From NCBI RefSeq assembly GCF_003244875.1, contig NZ_LXXZ01000041.1, positions 1-64,000 on the forward strand: 64,000 nucleotides of DNA, read 5' to 3'. Numbering within the stretch: position 1 is the first letter of the stretch; every line of letters begins with the position of its first letter. The notes below the pieces were generated by a model, which searched no databases, was not told the DNA's origin, and worked only from the letters and a program-made list of their open reading frames with translations. The position numbers and the translations under genes were made by a program. Source of the stretch: Stenotrophomonas sepilia (GTDB lineage: Bacteria > Pseudomonadota > Gammaproteobacteria > Xanthomonadales > Xanthomonadaceae). Of the stretch, positions 38,176 to 48,208 are shown in pieces.

Positions 38176-38201
38176 AAAGGGCGGGCATGGGGCCCTCGCG
38201 A

Positions 38202-38207
38202 TAGAAT
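38202..38207 (+). promoter_or_regulatory. Candidate -10 element of the YajQ gene
   Basis: TAGAAT lies 32 bases before the start codon. No clear -35 was seen. Assignment rests on position only. Confidence 0.35.
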
Positions 38208-38238
38208 GGCGGCCACTGAATCCTGCGGAGCATCGCCC

Positions 38239-38721
38239 ATGCCTTCCTTCGACGTCGTGTCTGAAGTCGACACCCACGAACTGACCAACGCCATCGACCA
38301 GGCCAACCGCGAACTGGCCACCCGCTTCGATTTCAAGGGCGTGGATGCCAAGTTCGAACGCGATGGCGATGTGATCAACCAGTTCGCGCCGACCGAGTTC
38401 CAGCTCAAGCAGATGAACGACATCCTGCGTGCACGCCTGGCCGCGCGCGGCATCGATGTGCTCAGCCTCGAATTCGGCGACATCGAGACCAACCTGGCCC
38501 AGGCCCGGCAGAAGATCACCGTCAAGCAGGGCATCGAGCAGAAGATCGCCAAGAAGATCGCCGCTGCGCTGAAGGAGGCCAAGCTGAAGGTTGAAAGCCA
38601 GATCAATGGCGACAAGCTGCGCGTGCAGGGCAAGAAGCGTGATGACCTGCAGGACGCCATCGCCGTGCTCAAGGCCGGCAAGTTCGAGCTGCCGCTGCAG
38701 TTCAACAATTTCCGCGATTGA
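38239..38721 (+). CDS. YajQ family protein (possible cyclic di-GMP effector)
   Basis: A 160-residue protein of the YajQ/UPF0234 family with two ferredoxin-like halves. The start MPSFDVVSEVDTHELTNAID is the conserved N terminus. A YajQ member in Xanthomonas campestris binds cyclic di-GMP and affects virulence gene expression; whether this one does is inferred from relatedness. GCGGAG eight bases before the ATG is a plausible ribosome-binding site. Confidence 0.93.
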   Translation: MPSFDVVSEVDTHELTNAIDQANRELATRFDFKGVDAKFERDGDVINQFAPTEFQLKQMNDILRARLAARGIDVLSLEFGDIETNLAQARQKITVKQGIEQKIAKKIAAALKEAKLKVESQINGDKLRVQGKKRDDLQDAIAVLKAGKFELPLQFNNFRD

Positions 38722-38787
38722 TCTGGCCGCCGGGCATGGCCCGGCGCCGGCACCTGCGGTAAGACGGCGCGTTGCAAGCGACGCGCC

Positions 38788-38793
38788 TACAAT
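38788..38793 (+). promoter_or_regulatory. Candidate -10 element of the DUF1415 gene
   Basis: TACAAT lies 28 bases before the ATG at 38822. If used, it would exclude the alternative start at 38792, which overlaps it. Confidence 0.3.
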
Positions 38794-38821
38794 GTCCGCC
38801 CCGCCAGCCGACGTGCCCGCC

Positions 38822-39388
38822 ATGACCGACGCCCAACTGCCCACCGAGGACCCGATCGCCGCCACCCGCCTGTGGCTGGAACGCATCGTCATCGGCCTGA
38901 ACCTGTGCCCGTTCGCCAAGGCGGTCTACGTGAAGGACCAGGTCCGCATCGTGCTCAGCGATGCGACCACGACGGAAGCCCTGGTTGAGCAGCTGGCCGA
39001 GGAACTGGTCCTGCTGCGCGATACGCCGGCCGAGCAGATCGATACCACGCTGATCGTGCATCCGCAGGTGCTGACCGACTTCCTCGACTACAATGACTTC
39101 CTCGACAACGCAGACGCGGCGATCGAGGCGCTGGACCTGCAGGGCATCCTGCAGGTGGCCAGCTTCCACCCCGACTACCAGTTCGACGGCGTGGCCGCGG
39201 ACGACGCCAGCAACTACACCAATCGCGCGCCCTTCCCCACCCTGCACCTGCTGCGCGAAGACAGCGTGGCGCGCGCGGTGGACGTCTATCCGGATCCGCA
39301 CGTGATCGTCGAGCGCAACATCCAGACCCTGGACCGCATCGGCGTGGACGGCTGGCATCGCCGCCTGCGTGGCGAAGACCTGTCGTGA
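38822..39388 (+). CDS. DUF1415 family protein
   Basis: A 188-residue protein of the DUF1415 family, common in proteobacteria, with no established function. The conserved N-terminal IVIGLNLCPFAKAVYV includes a Cys. SFHPDYQFDGVAADDASNYTN and RAPFPTLHLLREDSV are conserved-looking cores. An in-frame start at 38792 would add ten residues. The stop overlaps the SDR gene start (GTGA), so the two are translationally coupled. Confidence 0.85.
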   Translation: MTDAQLPTEDPIAATRLWLERIVIGLNLCPFAKAVYVKDQVRIVLSDATTTEALVEQLAEELVLLRDTPAEQIDTTLIVHPQVLTDFLDYNDFLDNADAAIEALDLQGILQVASFHPDYQFDGVAADDASNYTNRAPFPTLHLLREDSVARAVDVYPDPHVIVERNIQTLDRIGVDGWHRRLRGEDLS

Positions 39389-40188
39389 GCACGGTGCCGC
39401 CGATTGCCGCTTGGCCGGCCGCGCCGCTGTCGGGCAAGGTGGTGCTGGTCACCGGCGGCGCCAACGGCATCGGCCGTGGCATCGCGCAGGCCGTGCTCGG
39501 CGCCGGTGGCCGCGTGCTGATCGGCGACCTCGACGTGGAGGCCGGCGAGGCGTGCCTGGCGGAATGGCAGCGTGGTGAGGATGCCGTGTTCCAGCGCCTG
39601 GACATCACCGACGAAGCCAGCGTGCGCGCCCTCATCGCCGTGGCCCTGCAGCGTTTCGGCCGCATCGACGGGCTGGTCAACAACGCAGGGATTGCCAGCC
39701 CGCACGGCACGCTGCTGCAGGACATGGACTGGGACGAGTGGCAGCGCCGGCTGTCTTCGCTGCACGGCGCGTTCCTGTGCAGCAAGCATGCGTTGCCGGC
39801 GCTGACCGCCAGCGCCGCCGGTGCGATCATCAACATCGCCTCGACCCGCGCCTGGCAATCCGAAGCACACAGCGAAGCCTATGCCGCAGCCAAGGGCGGA
39901 CTGGTGGCGTTCACCCATGCGCTGGCGATCAGCAGCGGCCCGGCGGTGCGGGTGAACAGCATCAGTCCCGGCTGGATCGGCACCTGCGAGTGGCAGGCAC
40001 CCTCACGCCGACACGCACCGGAGTATTCGGCCACCGACCATGCGCAACACCCGGTCGGCCGCGTCGGCCAGCCGGAGGACATCGGTGCGTTGGCCGTGTA
40101 CCTGCTGTCATCACTGTCCGGTTTCAGCACCGGCCAGGATTTCATCGTCGACGGCGGCATGACCCGGAAGATGATCTACGCCGAATGA
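39385..40188 (+). CDS. SDR family oxidoreductase
   Basis: A 267-residue short-chain dehydrogenase. The cofactor motif is VTGGANGIGRGIA, followed by NNAGIA. The catalytic Ser-Tyr-Lys is in IINIASTRAWQSEAHSEAYAAAKGG, and the C-terminal GFSTGQDFIVDGGMT is classical. Start codon GTG overlaps the preceding stop. The substrate cannot be deduced. Confidence 0.9.
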   Translation: MSTVPPIAAWPAAPLSGKVVLVTGGANGIGRGIAQAVLGAGGRVLIGDLDVEAGEACLAEWQRGEDAVFQRLDITDEASVRALIAVALQRFGRIDGLVNNAGIASPHGTLLQDMDWDEWQRRLSSLHGAFLCSKHALPALTASAAGAIINIASTRAWQSEAHSEAYAAAKGGLVAFTHALAISSGPAVRVNSISPGWIGTCEWQAPSRRHAPEYSATDHAQHPVGRVGQPEDIGALAVYLLSSLSGFSTGQDFIVDGGMTRKMIYAE

Positions 40189-40198
40189 CCCACCACCG

Positions 40199-40283
40199 GT
40201 AGTGCCGGCCGCTGGCCGGCATTCCGGTAGATCCACGCCATGCGTGGATGGCGGTGAAGTGCCAACCAAGGTTGGCACCCACC
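40199..40283. repeat. Cluster of three different SMAG-type palindromes
   Basis: A GTAGTGCCGGCCGCTGGCCGG unit is followed by GTAGATCCACGCCATGCGTGG and a GTGCCAACC/GGTTGGCAC unit. The cluster lies between the convergent SDR and oligopeptidase A genes. Confidence 0.75.
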
Positions 40284-40291
40284 ACCATGGA

Positions 40292-42322
40292 TTACGCCAT
40301 GCCCGAGTGGCGCAGCAGCGCATCGATCTGCGGAGCACGGCCGCGGAAGGCCTTGAAGTTGTCCGCCGCCGGGCGGCTGCCACCGCGCGACAGGATCTCA
40401 TCACGGAAGCGTGCGCCGGTTTCAGCCAGTGCCTGCGGCGCTTCCTCGAAGGCGGCATAGGCGTCGGCGCTGAGTACCTCGGCCCACTTGTAGCTGTAGT
40501 AACCCGCGGCGTAACCGCCCGCAAAGATGTGGCTGAACTGGTGCGGGAAGCGGTTCCAGGCCGGCGGGTGGTTCACCGCCACTTCCGCGCGCACGCGGTC
40601 GAGCAGCGCCAGCACGCTGTCCTGCGCTGGTTCGAACTGGCTGTGCAGCAGCATGTCGAACAGGCCGAACTCCAGCTGGCGGACGGTGGCCATGCCGCTG
40701 TGGAAGTTGCGCGCGGCCAGCATGCGCTCGTACAGCGCGCGCGGCAGCGGCTCGCCACTGTCCACATGCGCGGTCATCGCCTGCAGGTGGTCCCATTCCC
40801 AGCAGAAGTTCTCCATGAACTGGCTGGGCAGCTCCACCGCATCCCATTCCACGCCGTTGATGCCAGCCACGCCCAGTTCGCTGATGCGGGTCAGCAGCTG
40901 GTGCAGGCCGTGGCCCATCTCATGGAACAGCGTGGTCACTTCGTTGTGGCTGAAGGTGGCCGGCTTGCCGTTGGCACCGCGGCCGAAGTTGCACACCAGG
41001 TAGACCAGCGGCGTCTGCACGCTGCCGTCGGTGCGCACGCGACGGTTGCGGCAATCATCCATCCACGCCCCGCCGCGCTTGCCCTCGCGGGCGTACAGGT
41101 CCAGGTAGAACTGGCCAACCAGCGCGCCCTGCGCATCGACCAACCGGAAGAAGCGCACATCCTCGTGCCACACCGGCGCGCTGTCCTCCTGCACGCGCAG
41201 GCCGTACAGCTGCTCGATCACTGAGAACAGGCCACCCAGTACCTTCGGCTCGGTGAAATACTGCTTCACCTCCTGCTCGGAATAGCTGTAACGCGCCTGC
41301 TTCAGGCGGTCGGCGGCGAAGGCCAGGTCCCAGGCCTGCAGGCTGTCGATGCCGAGCTGTTCGCGCGCGAACTGCTCCAGCTCGGCGCGGTCCCTGGCAG
41401 CGAACGGCTTGGCACGCGCGGCCAGGTCACGCAGGAAACCGAGCACTTCGGCCGGGTCCTGCGCCATCTTGGTCGCCACCGAGTAATGGCCGTACGAATC
41501 GAAGCCGAGCAACGCAGCCAGTTCGGCGCGCAGGGCAAGGATGCGGTCGATGTTGCCGCTGTTGTCCAGTGCGTCATCGCCGAATTCGGACGCACGCTGG
41601 GCGCTGGCGCGGTACAGGATCTCGCGCAGGTCGCGGTCCTCGCCCCAGGTCTGCACCGGCAGGTAGCACGGCATCTGCAGGGTCAGTTTCCAGCCGGCCT
41701 TGCCGTCCTTCTGTGCTGCGGCATGCGCGGCGGCCTTCACGTCTTCCGGCAGGCCCTTCAGCCGCGCTTCGTCTTCGATGAACAGCGACCAGGCATCGGT
41801 AGCGTCGAGCACGTTCTGCGAGAACTTCGCCGACAGCGCCGACAGTTCTTCCTTGATCGCAGCAAAACGCTGCTGCGCCTCGGGCGCCAGCTCGGCGCCG
41901 CCCAGGCGGAAGTCGCGCAGGGTGTTGTCCAGCACCTTGCGCTGGGCTTCATCGAAATGCGCCGCCTCCGGGCTGGCGGCCAGCGCCTGGTACTGGCGGT
42001 AAAGCGCCAGGTTCTGCCCCAGCGCACTGGCGAAGCGGGTCACCCGCGGCAGGTTGCTGTTGTAGGCCTCGCGCAGCTCCGGGGTGTTGACCACGCCCTG
42101 CAGGTGGCCGACCAGGCCCCAGGCGCGCCACAGGCGCTCGGTGGCATCGTCCAGCGGGGTCACGAAGGTCTGCCAGGTGACCGGCTGCACCTGCTCGGCT
42201 GCGCTGACGGCGGCTGCGGCCTCGGCCAGCAGCACATCCAGCGCCGGCGCCACGTGCTCGGGGCGGATCGCCTCGAAGCGCGGCAGGCCGGAAAAATCGA
42301 GCAGGGGGTTGGCAACGGTCAC
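40292..42322 (-). CDS. prlC: Oligopeptidase A (M3 zinc metallopeptidase)
   Basis: A 676-residue cytosolic M3 peptidase that degrades short peptides, including cleaved signal peptides. The zinc site is FHEMGHGLHQL (HEXXH), with the third ligand Glu about 25 residues later. NPLLDFSGLPRFEAIRPEHV is the conserved N terminus. A GTG start at 42322 matches the family N terminus; the longer ATG frame adds an unlike 35-residue leader. Confidence 0.93.
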   Translation of the reverse strand: MTVANPLLDFSGLPRFEAIRPEHVAPALDVLLAEAAAAVSAAEQVQPVTWQTFVTPLDDATERLWRAWGLVGHLQGVVNTPELREAYNSNLPRVTRFASALGQNLALYRQYQALAASPEAAHFDEAQRKVLDNTLRDFRLGGAELAPEAQQRFAAIKEELSALSAKFSQNVLDATDAWSLFIEDEARLKGLPEDVKAAAHAAAQKDGKAGWKLTLQMPCYLPVQTWGEDRDLREILYRASAQRASEFGDDALDNSGNIDRILALRAELAALLGFDSYGHYSVATKMAQDPAEVLGFLRDLAARAKPFAARDRAELEQFAREQLGIDSLQAWDLAFAADRLKQARYSYSEQEVKQYFTEPKVLGGLFSVIEQLYGLRVQEDSAPVWHEDVRFFRLVDAQGALVGQFYLDLYAREGKRGGAWMDDCRNRRVRTDGSVQTPLVYLVCNFGRGANGKPATFSHNEVTTLFHEMGHGLHQLLTRISELGVAGINGVEWDAVELPSQFMENFCWEWDHLQAMTAHVDSGEPLPRALYERMLAARNFHSGMATVRQLEFGLFDMLLHSQFEPAQDSVLALLDRVRAEVAVNHPPAWNRFPHQFSHIFAGGYAAGYYSYKWAEVLSADAYAAFEEAPQALAETGARFRDEILSRGGSRPAADNFKAFRGRAPQIDALLRHSGMA

Positions 42323-42487
42323 GGCAGGTCTCCAGGGTACGGGCCCGGCAGGCGGGCAGCCCGGTAGATATGGCGCTGCCAGGCATCGCTGACAAGGGGG
42401 CACGGCATTCACATCGGCCTTACGCATGCCCCCCGAAGCTCTGGGTGCGGGGGAGTCCGCAGCGGCACGTACCGAACGAGGCCCAAC

Positions 42488-42892
42488 ATGGAAGGTCTGG
42501 CTGCAGTTGCATCCGCCTCACCGGCGCGGTCGCTGGCACTGTCTGCCAGCGCGGCCGAACTGGCCTGGATCGCCGCGCTGTGCGATGCCGGCGACGACGC
42601 CCCGCGCCACCTGCAGCAGTTGCAGGCGGTGCTGCAGCAGGGCGGCACGTTCAATGAAAGCCAGGAGTGGTACCCGTTCGAAGTGGTCGAGCGCGGCGCC
42701 AGCCAGCTGCAGCTGGGCCATGAGCGCGAGTTCGTGATCTGCGTGCTGCTGTGGTTGCAGGCATTGGCCCAGGGCCGCGCCAGCATCCTGGATCCCACCC
42801 TGCACCTGGATGACCGTGCGATGGACATCGAGGCGTTGCCTGATGCGCTTCGCGACGCGGTGCTAGACGCCTTCACCGCAGCGGGGTACTGA
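42488..42892 (+). CDS. Hypothetical protein
   Basis: A 134-residue soluble helical protein with a Trp-rich middle part (ESQEWYPFEVVERGASQLQL, then FVICVLLWLQALAQ). No family is recognised. It is divergent from prlC and convergent with the cysteine-metabolism gene. Confidence 0.65.
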   Translation: MEGLAAVASASPARSLALSASAAELAWIAALCDAGDDAPRHLQQLQAVLQQGGTFNESQEWYPFEVVERGASQLQLGHEREFVICVLLWLQALAQGRASILDPTLHLDDRAMDIEALPDALRDAVLDAFTAAGY

Positions 42893-42939
42893 GACACCGT
42901 CGCGGACGCCAGCATGGCCCGGCGCGAGCTTCGTCCGTG

Positions 42940-44052
42940 CTACAGCGCTTCCAGGCTGCACCATGGCAGCTCGGGCAAGCCCTGCCCGGCCACCGCAGCG
43001 GCCAGCTGTGCATCGGCGCCATCGACATCGATGCCCTGGCGCGAGTACCACGCCGGGTCGTAATAGCTCTGCGCATAGCGCTCGCCGCTGTCGCACAGGA
43101 TGCTGACGATGCTGCCCTGGTGGCCCGCCTCGCGCATCCATTGCGCGGCCTGCAGCACGCCGATGAAGTTGGTGCCGGTCGAGCCACCGACACGGCGGCC
43201 GAGCTGGCGGCTGACATGGCGCATCGCGGCCAGGCTCAGTGCGTCGGGTACCTTGACCATCGCATCGACGCTGGTCGGGATGAAGCTCGGTTCCACCCGT
43301 GGCCGGCCGATGCCTTCCACGCGCGAACCACCACTGCAGGTCAGGTCGCGCCAGTCCTGTTCACCGGCCACGGCGGCCCGGTAACCGTCGAAGAACACCG
43401 ACACTTCCGGGTCCGCGCACAGGATGCGGGTGTCGTGGCGGCGGTAGCTGACATAGCGGCCCAGGGTGGCGGCGGTACCGCCGGTGCCGGGGCTGCACAC
43501 GATCCATTCCGGAACCGGGCTGGGCTCTTCGGCCATCTGCTTGAAGATGGACTCGGCGATGTTGTTGTTGGCACGCCAGTCGGTCGCGCGCTCAGCGTAG
43601 GTGAACTGGTCCATGAAGTGGCCACCGGTTTCACGGGCCAGCTTTTCCGAATCACAGTTGAGGTCGCAGGCGCGTTCGACAAGATGGCAGCGGCCGCCTT
43701 GGAACTCGATCGCGGCGATCTTTTCAGGCGAGGTGGTGGCCGGGATCACTGCAATGAACGGCAGGCCGAGCAGGCGCGCGAAATAGGCTTCGGACACCGC
43801 CGTCGAGCCGCTGGACGCCTCGATCACCGGTCGCCCTTCGCGCAGCCAGCCATTGGCCAGCGCATACAGGAACAGCGAGCGCGCCAGCCGGTGCTTGAGG
43901 CTGCCGGTGGGATGGCTCGACTCATCCTTCAGGTACACATCGATGCCATCGAACCCGGGCAGCGCCAGCGGGATCAGGTGGGTATCGGCGGAGCGGTTGA
44001 AATCGGCTTCAATCTTGCGGATGGCGGCGGCCACCCATTCACGCTGCGACAT
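42940..44052 (-). CDS. PLP-dependent cysteine synthase-family enzyme, Cds1-like
   Basis: A 370-residue fold-type II PLP enzyme. The cofactor Lys lies in [20 protein letters not shown], and the phosphate-binding loop is [32 protein letters not shown] is the Ser-rich substrate loop. The [11 protein letters not shown] form of the Lys motif recalls the mycobacterial cysteine desulfhydrase Cds1 more than CysK, so H2S release from cysteine is possible. The start at [18 protein letters not shown] was preferred over one 3 codons earlier. Confidence 0.86.
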   Translation of the reverse strand: MSQREWVAAAIRKIEADFNRSADTHLIPLALPGFDGIDVYLKDESSHPTGSLKHRLARSLFLYALANGWLREGRPVIEASSGSTAVSEAYFARLLGLPFIAVIPATTSPEKIAAIEFQGGRCHLVERACDLNCDSEKLARETGGHFMDQFTYAERATDWRANNNIAESIFKQMAEEPSPVPEWIVCSPGTGGTAATLGRYVSYRRHDTRILCADPEVSVFFDGYRAAVAGEQDWRDLTCSGGSRVEGIGRPRVEPSFIPTSVDAMVKVPDALSLAAMRHVSRQLGRRVGGSTGTNFIGVLQAAQWMREAGHQGSIVSILCDSGERYAQSYYDPAWYSRQGIDVDGADAQLAAAVAGQGLPELPWCSLEAL

Positions 44053-44127
44053 GGCGGGCAATCGTTGTCAGGACGGAACGGTGCGATCCGGCCATTGTAC
44101 GTCGCGGTACCGTCAGGTGCTGGCCGG

Positions 44128-44133
44128 TAGAAT
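44128..44133 (+). promoter_or_regulatory. Candidate -10 element of gloA
   Basis: TAGAAT lies 45 bases before the gloA start. Position-based inference only. Confidence 0.3.
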
Positions 44134-44177
44134 GCCCCCATCCGGCCGGCAACGGCCCTGTCTGAAGGACCTCCCCC

Positions 44178-44696
44178 ATGACCATTCCCGCCCTGCGCGA
44201 TGTCCCCGGCGTCGCCGCCCAGGCCCCGGCCGAAACCACCGGCTTCGTGTTCAACCACACCATGCTGCGGGTGAAGGACATCACCGCCTCGCTGGACTTC
44301 TACACCCGCGTGCTCGGCTACCAGCTGATCGACAAGCGCGACTTTCCCGAAGCCCAGTTCAGCCTGTACTTCCTGGCCTACGTCCCAGCTGGCGTGGCGG
44401 TTCCGGAAGATGACAGCCAGCGCCGCCTGTGGATGGCCGGCCTGCCGGGCGTGCTGGAACTGACCCACAACCACGGCACCGAGAGCCAGGACGGCGCGGT
44501 CTACCACGACGGCAACAGCGACCCGCGCGGCTTCGGCCACATCTGCGTGTCGGTGCCGGACATCGAGGCGGCCTGCCAGCGCTTCGAGGACCTCGGGGTA
44601 ACCTTCCAGAAGCGCCTGACCGACGGCCGCATGAAGAACCTGGCCTTCATCAAGGACCCGGACGGCTACTGGGTCGAGATCATCGCCAACGTCTGA
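44178..44696 (+). CDS. gloA: Lactoylglutathione lyase (glyoxalase I)
   Basis: A 172-residue glyoxalase I converting the methylglyoxal-glutathione hemithioacetal to S-lactoylglutathione. The N-terminal FNHTMLRVKDITASLDFY and the C-terminal FIKDPDGYWVEIIANV carry metal ligands. The ELTHNHGTE and NSDPRGFGHICVSV segments are diagnostic. The longer type is like the Zn-dependent eukaryotic-type enzymes. It is followed by a repeat and a second VOC gene. Confidence 0.95.
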   Translation: MTIPALRDVPGVAAQAPAETTGFVFNHTMLRVKDITASLDFYTRVLGYQLIDKRDFPEAQFSLYFLAYVPAGVAVPEDDSQRRLWMAGLPGVLELTHNHGTESQDGAVYHDGNSDPRGFGHICVSVPDIEAACQRFEDLGVTFQKRLTDGRMKNLAFIKDPDGYWVEIIANV

Positions 44697-44701
44697 CCCC
44701 G

Positions 44702-44777
44702 AAAAGGGGACGGAGGGGATTAAGCCGTTTCTGGCACTATTGTGCTGGAAGCGACTTAATCCCCTCCGTCCCCTTTT
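44702..44777. repeat. Inverted repeat element with 23-bp perfect arms
   Basis: AAAAGGGGACGGAGGGGATT continues with AAG and is repeated in inverse after 30 bases (44755-44777). A T-run follows the right arm, so the element could also act as a gloA terminator. A GGCAC/GTGC mini-hairpin sits in its centre. Confidence 0.75.
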
Positions 44778-44791
44778 TCTGTGAGGTTCGT

Positions 44792-45220
44792 ATGGAAACG
44801 ATGGAACTGCACCGTGGCCGCCTGATCGACCACATCCAGCTGGTGGTGCGTGACCTGGCCGCCAGCCGCCGCTTCTACCAGGCAGTGTTCGATACGATCG
44901 GCATCCCACTGGGCGGCGAAGGGCCAGACTTCTTCTGGGCCGACGAGCTGTTCATTTCCAGCGCCAGCAGCCGTGCCGCCGCCGGCCAGTTGACCGGCCG
45001 CCACCATCTCGCCTTCCAGGCCCGCGACAGCGCAACTGTTGATGCCTTCCACACTGCCGCGATCGCCGCCGGCGGTACCGACAATGGCGCGCCAGGCGAA
45101 CGCCCCTACCACCCGGGCTACTACGGCGCCTTCGTGCTCGACCCCGATGGCAACAACATCGAAGTGGTCTATCACGGGCCGGCGAACTACAGCGCCGATT
45201 CGGTGAAGGTCACTTTCTGA
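44792..45220 (+). CDS. VOC (glyoxalase/bleomycin-resistance fold) family protein
   Basis: A 142-residue single-domain VOC protein. IDHIQLVVRDLAASRRFYQA, HHLAFQARDSATVDAF and FVLDPDGNNIEVVYHG carry the likely metal ligands (His, His, Glu). The substrate is unknown. The start at METMELHRGRLIDHI was taken just after the inverted repeat that separates it from gloA. Confidence 0.87.
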   Translation: METMELHRGRLIDHIQLVVRDLAASRRFYQAVFDTIGIPLGGEGPDFFWADELFISSASSRAAAGQLTGRHHLAFQARDSATVDAFHTAAIAAGGTDNGAPGERPYHPGYYGAFVLDPDGNNIEVVYHGPANYSADSVKVTF

Positions 45221-45242
45221 TATCACCGGCGCGGTGAATGAA

Positions 45243-45265
45243 GAAGCCGGGCAATGCCCGGCTTC
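45243..45265. terminator. Bidirectional terminator-like hairpin
   Basis: GAAGCCGGGC-AAT-GCCCGGCTTC is a perfect 10-bp stem between the convergent VOC and CBS genes. Confidence 0.65.
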
Positions 45266-45287
45266 TCTGCTTCCAGCGCTGCGGCCC

Positions 45288-45719
45288 TCAGTGGGCGGCC
45301 ATGTAGATGTCCTGCAGCACGGCCTTTTCCAGTTCCAGCTCGCCCAGCAGGTTCTTCACGATATCGCCCAGGCTGAGGATGCCGACCAGGCGGGTGCCTT
45401 CGGTGACCATCAGGTGACGGCGCCGCGAGTACGTCATCAACGACATGGCCTGTTTCAGCGTGGCTTCCGGCGCAATGCCCTCCAGACCGGTGGACGGCAG
45501 GCTGGAAATCACCCGGCGGCCGGCCTGCGGGCCGTCGTCGGCCAGGGTGCGCACGATGTCCTTCTCGGAAATGATGCCGACCGGGGCATCGTCCTTCATC
45601 ACCACCAGCGCAGCGATCCTGTTCGCGCTCATCTTGTGGGCGGCGGCACCGATCGTGTCTTCGGCATCGATGGTGATGACAGCTTCTTTCTTGGATTGCA
45701 GGAGTTCGCGGACGTTCAT
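45288..45719 (-). CDS. CBS domain protein
   Basis: A 143-residue stand-alone pair of CBS domains (about residues 8-62 and 78-135). APVGIISEKDIVR and GTRLVGILSLGDIVK are the paired beta-strand motifs that bind adenosyl ligands. Such proteins usually sense energy state or control partners; no partner is seen nearby. Confidence 0.9.
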   Translation of the reverse strand: MNVRELLQSKKEAVITIDAEDTIGAAAHKMSANRIAALVVMKDDAPVGIISEKDIVRTLADDGPQAGRRVISSLPSTGLEGIAPEATLKQAMSLMTYSRRRHLMVTEGTRLVGILSLGDIVKNLLGELELEKAVLQDIYMAAH

Positions 45720-46166
45720 TCTTGTTTCCTGGTGCAGGTCACTGAAGTCAAAAAAGTGTGCTCTTCCGATACGCCCCCTCCCCGGGAACAGACCTTTCAG
45801 CGCACGTCTGGCGCACCCGTCTGCCGCTTGGAATCACTCGGCAGACGATGTGCTGCAACGCGAACGAGGCGGGTTCAATCGCTCAACCCTAACCTCGGCC
45901 AGATCGATTCTACGACTGCGACCCTCGGTCACTACCGGCATCGATAGGACAGTTCGTCGTGGGAACCAACTGACGATCCAGAGAATGGCACCGCGGCTGA
46001 AACCGCCGCTGAATACAGGCGGCTTCGCGCATTAAAGAATGATTGCCTGCTGCCGACGACGGACAGAACGCCCGGCAGCTGTCCCACTTCGCACTGCGTC
46101 CGGCACAAACGAAAGGGGCCTCGCAGGCCCCTTTCGCATGCAGCATCCCACAACTCCGGGAATGCC
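45720..46166. other. Intergenic region between CBS gene and glmS, lower GC
   Basis: Nearly 450 bases with no convincing gene. Short frames on both strands (for example 45932-46153, minus strand) lack ribosome-binding sites and family likeness. The stretch is visibly less GC-rich than its neighbours. It contains a GCGGC-rich hairpin near 45993-46025 and the glmS terminator at 46111-46135. The 15-mer at 45756-45770 is identical to part of a common sequencing adapter (see findings). Confidence 0.5.
46111..46135 (-). terminator. Intrinsic terminator of glmS
   Basis: GAAAGGGGCC-TGCGA-GGCCCCTTTC on the minus strand lies about 30 bases past the glmS stop and is followed by GTTTG. Confidence 0.8.
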
Positions 46167-48005
<1,839 letters not shown>

Positions 48006-48047
48006 GTCACGCGTTTCCTTGAAGACGATTGCCGCATTCTAGCCTGC

Positions 48048-48118
48048 GTGTCCGGCTTCCCCCTCCTGTCCGCTTAATGAAAGTGTCCGGAAAGGTGTCC
48101 GCGGACACCCGGACACTT
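48048..48118. promoter_or_regulatory. Array of GTGTCC half-sites, probable enhancer for the NtrC-type activator
   Basis: TGTCCG half-sites occur at 48049-48054 and 48067-48072. Then come two nested perfect inverted repeats: AAGTGTCCGG (48081-48090) with CCGGACACTT (48109-48118), and GGTGTCCG/CGGACACC at 48094-48109. They lie 41-110 bases before the sigma-54 promoter, the normal position for activator-binding enhancers. The activator is probably the response regulator encoded at 53296. Confidence 0.75.
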
Positions 48119-48158
48119 CCCCGAAAACCCCAACCCCTTGACCTGAAAGGAAATAAAG

Positions 48159-48176
48159 TTGGCACGCTACGTGCTT
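48159..48176 (+). promoter_or_regulatory. Sigma-54 (-24/-12) promoter of the ABC/two-component operon
   Basis: TTGGCACGCTACGTGCTT carries the invariant GG (48161-48162) and GC (48173-48174) with exactly ten bases between them, plus the extended TGGCACG consensus. Transcription would start near 48186, about 23 bases before the first gene. Confidence 0.8.
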
Positions 48177-48208
48177 GGTATTGGCTACCACCGTCAGGCA
48201 CGCACCCG

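Noticed and set aside
45932..46153. A 73-codon minus-strand frame upstream of the CBS gene
   Set aside because: Overlaps the glmS terminator and has no ribosome-binding site or family likeness.
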